From Ectocarpus siliculosus (Eukaryota > Sar > Phaeophyceae > Ectocarpales > Ectocarpaceae), in contig FN649149.1 of assembly GCA_000310025.1 (NCBI GenBank), positions 480,360 through 544,359 of the forward strand: DNA of 64,000 nt. The letters run 5' to 3'. Position numbers and translations under genes: made by a program. Under the pieces are notes generated by a model, which saw only the letters and a program-made list of their open reading frames with translations, searched no databases and was not told where the DNA came from. Positions 32,982-42,582 of this stretch are shown in pieces. Within the stretch, counting starts at the first letter, position 1. Each line of letters begins with the position of its first letter.

Positions 32982-33280
32982 TCTTCACGCAAGTGACTAA
33001 CCATCAGTGGGGCAAAAACACCCCGGATACATCAATAAAATGCCAATACGGTGGTCGAGGGGAAACCCGGCGCCCGGGCAAAACCCCTCGAAAATAAATC
33101 CCATCCAACACAAACCATTGCTATCACGGCGGATCACAACGGCCGCACTTATCAGGAAGGCCAAGGCGAAGACAAGAATGCGAGGCAAGCCTCCTACTCC
33201 TGCCATTGGGACACAGCCCGCGACAGTAATGCATCTTTCCCCGCATGGTATACATGACCTTCCCCAAGCGCTAGAAAATC

Positions 33281-35292
33281 CTACAGAAGCTCCGGCAAAT
33301 TCATCAGCTTTTTCCGGTGGTACTGCAGGTTGCTCTTGCTAAGAGCCTTGGTGAGCATGTCTGCATGTTGCTCCGACGTCGACACAAACTTGATCGAGAT
33401 GTCACCCGACCTAAACAATCCACGAATGAAGTGGTACCGCACGTCGATGTGCTTGCTACGCGCTGAGCTAAGGGGGTTCTGCACCAAAGCCATGGCCCCC
33501 TGATTGTCCTCAAGGACCTGGATGCTACCGCCGCTGGTCTCTGGGGCAATAAACGAAAGCACTGCACGCACAAACAAAGCTTCTTTCACACCCTCTCCGG
33601 CAGCAATGTACTCTGCCTCCGTAGACGACAAAGATACGATAGCTTGCGTCTTGCTACCGTGGCTGATGACGGTTCCTCCAACCGTTGTTGCCAGCCCTGA
33701 CACCGAACGTCTATCCTCAGCGTCGGCGTAGCTAGCGTCCACGTACACCGCCAGCCCCAGCCCCGATCCCCGTTTATAGGTGATCCCGAGGTCCCTCGTC
33801 TCTTTGAGGTAGGCGAGGATCTTCCGTATCGCCTTCCAGTGCCTCTCGGCAGGGGCGTGGGCGTGGCGCGCTACCGCACGCACAGCGAACGAGATGTCCG
33901 GGCGCGAGAACGTCGACACCCACATCATGCTGCCGATGGCCTCCCTCACCGGCCACTCCCCTCCACTTTCGTCATCTCGCTTCGGTCCTAGGTCAGCACC
34001 AGGGGAAGCAGGGATGGGGGAGGTCGATTGCACATCAAAGCGATTCACGATGCTGTCAATGTACGCGGTTTGGGAGATTCTAAGGGTCCCAGCCTCTAGG
34101 TCTCTCTCAACGGCACACCCGTCGAACCACACACACTCTCCAAGGTCTTTAGTGGGGAATGCCTTGTTGAGGGAAGCGAGCAACTCCTTGCAATCATCAT
34201 CAGACCCAGCCACCAGAATGTCATCCACATAAATCACGATAATCATCACCACGACACCGTCTTTCATCTTGCGGAAGACGCACGGGTCCGCCTTGCACTG
34301 CTCGAACCCGTTTTCTACAAGCGTGTCGGCAGCGTGGTACCCCCACTGCCTGCCGCTCTGCTTCAAGCCGTAAATAGCACGCTCAGCCTTCACAACTTTG
34401 TGGGATTTTTCCCCGCACCCCGCGGGGAGCCTCAAGAACACATCCTCGTCTAACTTAGCGTGTGTAAACGCCTGCTTGACATCCCAGTGGTTGAGTTTCA
34501 ATGATTTCTCATTGGCTACCGCAAGCATCAGTTTAATGGATGCGGATGATGGGCAAGGGGAGGATGAGTAGAAGTAGTCCACATTCGGAATTTGCGAAAA
34601 ACCCCTAGCGACCAGACGCGCTTTGAACTTCTCGATTTTCCCCTCCTTGTTCGTCTTCCAAGTAAAACGCCACTTAGAACTCACAGGTCTACGCCCCTCT
34701 GGCGTACCGTCTACGAATGAAAACGTTCCCGTGTCCAAGTGTCCATCGAACTCTTCCCTCATGGCCTGTTCCCACCCCTCTCTGTACACAGACTTGGCAA
34801 CGCCGGCTACGGTCATGGGGGGGGATTCAACGTCACTCGGACGCTTGCCTATGGGGGATTCTGTACTCAGCTCGGTCGACGCCAGGGCCCTCACGAAGGC
34901 GTCTGGAGAGTTGAGCACGAGGTCCTCCGCTCCCAGCAGGAAGTCCTCGGCCTCTTGGCGCGCGATGTTGGCCTCCTCCGCGCGCTTGCACAGCAGCGCT
35001 TGCACCGCCCTCGCCTCTAGCCCTTCCACCACGTCGACCACACACGCGAGCATCCAGTGGGTGTACTCCTCCGTGCTGTTGATGGGCAGGGTGGGCAGCC
35101 CGGCCGCCGATGCAGGGCGGGCGAGCAGACCTTCGGCACTCGTTGACGACTCGTACCTCGTGTTCCGGCGAGGGTTCTCCCTGAGTCGGCGGCTGGTGAG
35201 TTCGGCCGGCTCGCCAAAGCGGGCGAGCCTCCGTTCCTCGGGCCCGCGGAGCGCCGGAATATCCGTGTCGCTGCCGCTGTCGCTGCCGCCAC

Positions 35293-35335
<43 letters not shown>

Positions 35336-38300
35336 GCTGCTGCTGCTGCTGCCGCCACCGCGGCTGCTGCTGCTGCTGCTGCTGCTGCTGCGGCGGTCGT
35401 CCTCGCCGCCGCCCACATCGGCCCTCCCGGTCGACGTGGTAGATGGGGCGACGCTCGCGCCCTCCCTGCTCGAGGGGGCGCCATCGCCAGCGTCGCCCGC
35501 GCCCGACTCCTGGGGCGCGGCCGGCGGCGCCGCCGGCGCATCGCGCGCGAGCGGCTCCGCGGGCCCCGGGTTTGCCGTCGTGTCAAGGTGGAAACCTCCA
35601 TCCTCAGGTTCTCCCTCCGCCCTCCCTCCACCGTGGCATGACGCACCCCCTCCGCCCTCGTGCTCCCCAGTCGTGAGCTCCTCGTCCTCCTCTGCAATGG
35701 GAGGCAGCGGCTGGGGGTGCGCGGTCGGGGCGGCGGGCACAGATTGCCAGGTGAAGTTGCGAGTGGTGATCGCTTGGCGTTTTTCGTTCAGGATGCGCAC
35801 GCAATCACGGTTTGTGTTGATTCCAGGGCCGAGGTAAAAACACTTTTTTGCTTTCGGCTCTGACTTGTGCGTGCGCTTGACCTTGTATACGGCGGGTTTG
35901 AGGAACGGGTACGTCGCCTCTGGGGGAGGTGGGTGCCCGTGCCACATTTCGTACGGCGATTTCTTGTCCGGGTTGGATGTGGTGGAGGTGCAGTTCAGGG
36001 CGTTGCATGCCCAAGCTGTGGCTTCGGCCCAAAGGGAGGGGTAGCTTGGTGCTTCGGGGTAAAGAATCGGCGCTTGTATGCGGGCGGCTAGTGCTGCATC
36101 CTTTATCAGTCCCAGTGCTCTCTCAGCTACACCGTTGTATTCTGGGCTGTATGCGGGGGTGAACTCCTGCTTGATGCAATACTTGCGGCACAGCTTTCCG
36201 AATTCTCCCTCGAAAAACTCTCCTCCGTTGTCAGACCGCACGACCATGACCTCGGATGGGGCTCCGTCTGCCCTGTTTTCCGCTAGGTATCTCTCGAATG
36301 CCTCTGCAGCGTCTGACTTGTTTTTCAAGAAGTAGACGCGGTTCCACCTCGTGCAGTCATCCCTTACAATGAGAGTGTACCACTTCCCCCCCAAGCTCTG
36401 CACCCTTGCCTTCCCACTCAAATCCACAAAAACTCTCTGCAGCTTCTTAACTGCTCGGGTTGACGTCCTGTTGGGGATGGGCTTGGATAGCCCCTTTGCC
36501 GTCGAGCACCCCATGCACTCCCGGAGCTGACCCACCAGCGTCACCCCTTGCTGCTTCGCCGTGTTCTTCAGCAGCACCTCGTGGGAGTGGCCGTGCGCGC
36601 AGTGGAAGTCGTTGATGTCAACGGGGGTGCGGTTCGCTTTCGCGTTACCAGGAGCAATTATGGCACAGGCTAGTTCCCTACCCGAGTCTATGCGGTGACC
36701 AGTCTGAACGAACAGGTCCCCCCATAGAGGGAAGTACACCGACTCCCCCCCACCAACGAACACCTCCAACTCACGCTCGTCTGCGGCTAAGCGGCCCTTG
36801 GTTTGCTTCAAAAGGGCTGTGAGGGACACGAGGTTGTAATTCAGCTCCGGCACATGAGCGACCCGTTTCAACAGCAGGTCTGTGGTCCCAACGCGAGAAC
36901 CAATGGACACCCTCACGTCGCCGTAGCCTACTATGGCGAAGGCTTGCTTCCCTGCGGCGACACTCAAACGTCGATCGCACTCATGGTAGTTTTCGAACGC
37001 GTTAGCGCTCGGGAACATGTGGTTGGTCGCGCCGGTATCGGCCACAAACCTTTCCTGCCTGGCCTGCTCTACACCCCCTCGATCAACGACTCTGTTCCAC
37101 TCGCCTGTGAAGTCACGGACCACTAGCGCCTCCTCTGCCACGTCCAGTGCGGTGGCGTCCAAGACCGGCAGCTCCACCGCGAGCACCGCCTGCTCGGACG
37201 AGCACTTGCTCTTGTCGTGTCCGTAGCCCAGGCATTTCTCGCATCGCAAGGGCTCCGGCTTGGTACAGGCGGCCGCCTGGTGACCCTTCTCTCCGCACCG
37301 GAAGCAGCGGCCGTGCATGCTACCTGCACCGCCGCCGCCTCCGCCGCTGTTGCCACCACCACCGCCCTTGCGACCACCCCCTTTCCCCTTCTGGCTGCCA
37401 CCGCCGCCGCCGCCCTTGCTGTGGCCGCCGCTGCTGCGGCCGGGCGCTCCGCCCCTGTTGCCACCGTCGCTCGCGAGGAAAGCATGCTCCGCCTTCCGCT
37501 GGCCCTTCGTGGCCCTCCTCCCCTCCGGGAGGCTCGCGTGCACGGTACTGACTACCCTGATTATCTCGCCCCGGTCCAGGTTTGTAGCCGTCTCCAGCAA
37601 GAATTTGGCTTGTTGGTACTCGGGTGGAAGGGCATCGACAAAGTGTGCGAGAACAAAGGGTGTGTCAGCGTTGAGCCCTTTTTCCCGCAGTCGTGAGTAC
37701 AGCAGCTCGAGCGTGTATAGATGCTCGACGGGGTTGCTGTTGCCGTGTGCGGGGATCGTGAATCGAAACATCTTCATGAGGGCTTGTTTCGAGCCCTGCG
37801 ACTCCGGGTTGTGTACTTTGTCGAGCTCCGCAAGGATCTCCTTTGCGGTCTCGCATTTATTCGCGATTGCCTTGTCGGCTTCTCGGACGATGGCTGTAGT
37901 CACAAAGTGGAACGCCTGGAGGCCCCTCTGAACCTCATCACTTGTGTAGCCCAAGCTATACAGCTCCGAGCTAGGCCTGTTTGGGTCACCGACGGGTGCG
38001 TGCTTCTCGGCGTTGCCGATAAGCTGCCCGTCCAAGCCTACGGTTTTTGCGGCTTGAATAAGTGCCTTCCTCCACGAGTCGTACCCGTGGCCGCGACTCT
38101 CCCCTTCGAGACGCGGTGCATTGACCGAAACACATTTTTGGCTACTACTGCTGTACCCATCAAAAAATGCTCCGGCCCCTCGAATTGCGGTTTGCTCACC
38201 TTGGGGGTTTAACCCCCTCGCTTCCCCGCGGTCCGGTCCTACGCCCGGGCTCATTCCGGCTGGCCCCACAGGATTCGCTCCCGATCTACCTGCCCAGCCA

Positions 38301-38644
38301 GTCGTCACTCTCGCTGGAACCCCAGGACTCGCTCCCGGTATGTTGTCCCAGCTGCTTTCCTGCGGGTGATTTCGCCCATCATGGGCCGTTTCCCGGGAAA
38401 ACGCCCCGCCGCCCCCAGGCGGCAGAGCCTCTCTCTGGCTTGGGACGGCAGCACCGCCGCCCCTACTGGCATCGCCCGCCACGGCGTCACCAGGCTCCTT
38501 CCTCTTCAACTCCATCACTACGCTCATCAGCTGCGATAACTGGCCCTCCAGCCTCGCAATCGCCGGATCCTCGGCGTGTTGCTGTTGCGTGGCTGAGGTC
38601 TCTTCCCCCAGCCCTGCGACGGAACCGCTGTCCGACGCAGACAT
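33281..38644 (-). CDS. Copia Gag-Pol polyprotein, intact
   Basis: A single 1787-codon frame from ATG (38642-38644) to TAG (33281-33283). Domains by residue: Gag about 160-400; a Gly-rich linker; two zinc knuckles, CFRCGEKGHQAAAC (447-460) and CEKCLGYGHDKSKC (468-481); aspartic protease with DTGATNH (about 536); integrase zinc site with His pair near 683-687 and Cys pair in CMGC (about 710-713); integrase catalytic Asp741, Asp805 (SDNGGE) and Glu841; a Ser-rich region of about 60 residues near 1130-1190; RT with WDVKQAFTHAKLDEDVFLRL and catalytic YVDD; RNase H with VDASYAD, STEAEY and DNQGA, ending KALSKSNLQYHRKKLMNL. Integrase before RT is copia order. Gag and Pol are in one frame, so the Gag excess must be set after translation. 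No stop or shift was seen. Confidence 0.96.
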
Positions 38645-38692
38645 GACCCGATGCGGCTATCCCTCGAGGGACAATCAATCTAAACTCTAGAG

Positions 38693-38948
38693 TGTTTGTC
38701 GGCCGTACTCCGCGTACTTATCGGGTATTGTTTGTGTAGTGTATTAACTTCAGACGATGAGGCAACGCCCGTACCCAGGGCGCTGTCGTGCTCAGAAGAG
38801 GAGGAGTGGCAGCAGGGCTGCTGCACACAACAAAAAGGGGGCCCCGGTGCATCATCACCGTACCCCTACCTAAAAGGTTCTACACCATCTGCGTCACACT
38901 TGTACGTACGGCTAACATATCCAAACCATGTCCGTAGACCCACGAACA
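38693..38948 (-). repeat. 5' LTR of copia element 1
   Basis: 256 bp partner of 32717-32970. In this orientation it should carry the promoter. The first internal bases on the minus strand are CTCTAGAGTTTAG; I could not match them to a standard initiator-tRNA primer site. Confidence 0.96.
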
Positions 38949-39593
38949 AGCACCTCCACACTACCCATTTCTACAAATGCAAGTTTTAAACTGTCAACCG
39001 CAGGGGACTTAGGTCCTGCTGCCGGCCAGGAACGCGCTAACCGTGGGCGGAACCCAGCAAGAAGTGTTTGTAGTCAACGTTGAAGGAGGGAATATTCTGT
39101 CGCTACAACCGGTTTGAAAACCCAACTATCGAAGCGCTCCAAAATCGTTGCACAGAACTGACTTGCCCGACGTTATTATGGGGACACTTTTTGTCCCCAT
39201 CTTCTTCACCTGCTTTACCTTGCGAAGAATGGCATGATTGTCTCCTCCTTTCCACTTATCGACCAGGGGGGTGCCAGGGTACACGGGGACGACTCTAGTC
39301 TATGTAGTATGGATGTTTGTAGAGTGGAGGAGTATGAGGGTAATGAACAGATCGAATCGCGAGGTGATTACGCCGCGGGTTCAACAGCGAAGTTGCGCCG
39401 CGTCTGTCTACCCTTGGGTGACCTAAGCGCTACTATTAAATAGGGGCAAGCGCGGAAGAAGTACCTAGCCCACGGTTGAAAGGAGGCACCGAGCAACCTA
39501 GGGCTTGAGTTAGAAGGTCTCGCTTTTCCTCTAGAGAAATGTATTGAAAAACCTCCTTTCCGTGCCCCGTTTACCACGCTCCCGCCAGTTGCT

Positions 39594-39653
39594 GTCTATA
39601 ATCCCTATCAATTGTCCCTCGATACGAGGGGACAATTGATAGGGATTATAGAC
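39594..39653. repeat. Near-perfect 60-base hairpin
   Basis: Arms starting GTCTATAATCCCTATC and its complement pair over 24 bases, then a one-base bulge and a further four or five pairs, leaving a three-base ATA loop. One arm contains CAATTG. It resembles a small foldback or the fused ends of an excised element. Confidence 0.9.
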
Positions 39654-40039
39654 AAGAGACGGCTCAAGTGGGAAGGCAGCTTTGCACTTGCACCCAGGGA
39701 TGGAACTGTCTGCACCATCCAATCAGCAGGCAGGCGTCGTTCGCTCTTTTTCTTACATTTCAGAAATTTCGCAAGAACGCCGAATTTTCTGTGCGTGGTA
39801 AGGGGGTTGACGAAGCCTTCTGCAAGAAAATAGAAGGCATGCGGTCCATAACGTTATCTACCACACCGGTGGGGTAGCGGCGTATGTTCCCCGCCTACCG
39901 TGGGACCACCAAAACTGTGCTGTTTCGGCCTCACCATGGATCCAATGATACCCCTGCAACGTCTCAACACGCTCGTTGAAGTCCTGTGCTGATTGGAGTA
40001 TTGCAAAGCGAGCTATAGGTGGTGGGGTGTTTATTAAAG

Positions 40040-40125
40040 TTAACCGCCCCACCGTTGGGGCCTATAAAAAATTTCCCCACCGGTGGGGTATTTGAAAATT
40101 CCCCACCGCCCACCGGTGGGGTATA
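40040..40125. repeat. CCCCACCGGTGGGG palindromes
   Basis: CCCCACCGTTGGGG, CCCCACCGGTGGGG and CCCACCGGTGGGG occur within 80 bases, and CACACCGGTGGGG lies at about 39861-39873. Each is a self-complementary 13-14-mer; the spacers are AT-rich. Confidence 0.85.
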
Positions 40126-40338
40126 TAGCCGTACCGAAAAAAAAGCTGCTTGTTATTTTCACGGAAACGTGAAAAAAAACGTCGACATGCCTCTGTGCAT
40201 TTTTTTAAAGGACCGACTGTTCCTTTACTTTTTCTTCTGATAGTGAGCCTAAGTGGCGAGGACGCAATCGAACATCATTCTGACCTAGCCTACTACGCAG
40301 GGCAGACCTTATCTACATGACTGACGCGCGGACTCCGT

Positions 40339-40715
40339 GTGTGGCCAGGTATCAGGGCATGCAAATTTACCCCCCACCATCACCAAGTGGTGACGACGCA
40401 CTTATCGGAACAGATCGACTACCCCATAGTCGCGAACTCTCCTTGCGAGATCGGGGTATTGGACATGACAGGAAACCTCAGTGGATTGAACCATTGGCCG
40501 GGGCTCCGCCTGGAGATGGACGAGCTCGTGTCTACGTTTTGGCAAGACCGCCCGTGGAGTGGACATTTGTGTGATGACTGCTGGAAAGAAGTAGAGGTCG
40601 ACGACGAAGCGCACATGATACAGTGCGTGGTGGTCGATGGCATAACAGGCACGAGATTGAGGAAGTGTGCTATGCTCGGATGCCAGCTCGACCTACCGGG
40701 GATGGGCGAGTCCAG
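40339..40715 (+). CDS. KDZ-like transposase, exon A (upstream limit unknown)
   Basis: The reading is open from 40339 without a clear initiator, so this is probably an internal exon; its left edge is uncertain. Residues near the end, CDDCW then CVVVDGITGT and RKCAMLGCQ, resemble the Cys-rich region and VVDG strand found in Kyakuja-Dileera-Zisupton transposases. The exon ends at TCCAG with donor GTATGT (GT at 40716-40717), leaving two bases of a codon. Joining to 41519 completes that codon and keeps the frame, and brings a Trp-Ser-x-x-His next to a Cys/His cluster, where the family would have Cys instead of Ser. Family assignment is from motif pattern, not from a search. Confidence 0.6.
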
Positions 40716-41518
40716 GTATGTAGGCATACAATAATGGCGTCAAACATTTCAGGTTAACGAGGCTATGTACTGTATTACGGACACGACAAGGAGGTCCTCC
40801 GTCCCGTTGTATATTATCCATAGTACTTCAGTACCGCCCGCAGTCAAGAAATGCGGCCTCGAAGTACCCAAATCTACGAAATTGACACGAAAACACATGC
40901 TGAGTTGAGTTCCGACGTGGTAGAAGAACAAGAACCCGGCTTGGTGGGGTGACAATGGGCACCCCACCAAGAGAAAACCCCAAGAAACCGCAGATAAGAG
41001 CATCCATGGCGTTGCCTAAGGCCAACTACGGGGTGAACGGCGACCTCACCTGGGCTCAGATCCGCGTCGAGGAGAGGGTTCCCTCTACGAAACACTGCTG
41101 GTTCGGAGGAATATATTGTAGGTGCCTACATTGTGTTGTACTACAGAGTGTCTATGTGCATGTGCGGACTGACGAAGAGACTGAAAAATATCCCTGTCAT
41201 TGCAATATTCGGCGCTGCCACCCTTCGCCTAACATTTTAACTGGTGCATGGGCCTACCTGACTAACGATCCCCGTCCATCACCGGCCGGGTACAAATTGT
41301 TTTACACCAAGAGGAACTTCAATTGTACGTGTCACTTCTGTTCGTGTGCCAAGCGACCGCGGGAGCAGGCGCAACCGGATGTCGACACATCGTTTTGTTT
41401 CTATATTGCGCATGCCCGATAATACCTCCTGAACTCCTGTACAACCGTGGAGGTATGACTATTCGATGACAACAATCGTCATATCGTACGCTGTTGCCTT
41501 GCGTTTTTGGTCGTGCAG

Positions 41519-41714
41519 GTGGTCCGACGTTCACGAGGGAACCCACGGCCATCTGTGCCATGTCACTGTACCGCAACAGTGCCAGCAGCAACACGAAGAG
41601 GGAACGCTAACATGCGAGGATCACTCCCCGTTGGAAGCTTCCTGGCGACACTACAACTCGCTTGGGGGATACAACGCTGCGCAACGCGCGCGCGCCGCAG
41701 GCGAGCAGTATGAG
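41519..41714 (+). CDS. KDZ-like transposase, exon B
   Basis: The acceptor TTTTTGGTCGTGCAG ends at 41518 and the donor GAG|GTATGT starts at 41715. One base completes the codon begun in exon A, followed by 65 full codons, so it ends in phase 0. The protein has CHVTVPQQC, GTLTCEDH and a following EASW..Y, matching the C-x3-5-C...TC-x-x-x-H zinc-binding layout of KDZ proteins. The intron before it is 803 bases. Confidence 0.65.
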
Positions 41715-42176
41715 GTATGTTATCGCGGTTGGGGTAAATCGGGGTTGGGAGTAGTGCGAGGTGAGTGTGAAAGCAAACTGACCGGTGCTTGCGGCCCTGT
41801 GTCGTAGAACCACGTCAACTTCATGTCATTCATTTTATCCACGTTATCTCAGCCTCGAGCAATCGATTCACATTCAAACAGACCCACCTGGTTGCTTGTT
41901 ATAGCCTGTAGAGGGGCGTCGATCATGGAGGTGACGCATTCTTTAGGGGACTGTTTCAAGGCTCTTCTTCTTTGGGCACCAGGCGTCATCATGTTCAGCT
42001 CGCTTGTATAGGGGAGCCAACAACAACAGCAAGGGGCGCAAGAATAGCGGCTGGCGTCTCGCTTGTTTTGCACCATTCTGAATGAGAGTAGGTTTGTCCA
42101 ATCCTTCATATTACGAAAGATGTGAATGCCCACGCCGCCAGATGCTGAAACCGAAATGCATGCTCTATTTTGTGTA
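41715..42176 (+). other. Intron B of the KDZ-like gene, part left of the copia insertion
   Basis: Non-coding, 5' GTATGT. Before the insertion the intron would have ended at the CAG inside the left copy of the target duplication (42177-42181), giving about 466 bases. With the copia element it is about 8.04 kb (41715-49755). Nothing else is recognised in it. Confidence 0.6.
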
Positions 42177-42181
42177 GCAGG

Positions 42182-42509
42182 TGATAGATATACTTGTAGC
42201 AATGCCAAATGGTTGATACGGAATGTTCCCATTGACTGATGTTGCGCGGAATACCGTAGGATTGTGTGGTACGTGGAATGTATTTCCAGGGTGTGTATGG
42301 TACCCCTGTTGTATACTGCGTCGCCCCCTCATTGATGGTGCGTGCGCGTGTGCGTGCAGTTCATGTGAGTTCCTGTTTTCATGTGAAGAAGAGGTCTATA
42401 CAACAAACCCAGCACGTCTTTCCTCCTTGGCGCGAGCTCGCCGAGTTGCCGACACCCTGTTCAACAAACGTCTTGCGACAAGCTACCCCCAGTTCGGATC
42501 ATCCTAACA
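42182..42509 (+). repeat. 5' LTR of copia element 2
   Basis: 328 bp, TGATAGATATAC...CATCCTAACA (TG/CA ends). Includes GTGCGCGTGTGCGTGCAG. The following bases, CGCTAGCGTGTG, do not fit a primer site I recognise. Confidence 0.95.
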
Positions 42510-42582
42510 CGCTAGCGTGTGATATCATACGGGATCCCGAGGTGAGGTTAGCTATAAAAGGGTTCGGCTAGAGAAGTAGATC

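Larger units (their letters stand above)
32712..38953 (-). mobile_element. Ty1/copia retrotransposon 1, complete
   Basis: Full structure on the minus strand: target duplication AGCAC (32712-32716 and 38949-38953), 5' LTR 38693-38948, a 48-base leader, one gag-pol frame, about 300 bases of 3' untranslated sequence, a purine tract, and 3' LTR 32717-32970. The LTRs differ by one substitution and two single-base indels in about 255 positions. An uninterrupted frame and near-identical LTRs indicate a recent insertion that may still be able to move. Confidence 0.96.
38954..40338. other. No confident gene; palindromic DNA, possibly upstream KDZ sequence
   Basis: Short plus-strand frames (for example 39080-39298) could be upstream exons of the transposase that follows, but I cannot support any. 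The stretch holds a 60-base hairpin (39594-39653) and CCCCACCGGTGGGG-type palindromes (39865-40125). Confidence 0.4.

Noticed and set aside
34623..35837. 404-codon plus-strand frame, Leu- and Ser-rich
   Set aside because: It is antisense to the intact copia gag-pol; its composition is the mirror of the AGC repeats. No independent motif.
39594..39653. Hairpin as a transcription terminator
   Set aside because: No T-run, and the context is eukaryotic; an element-end or foldback origin fits better.
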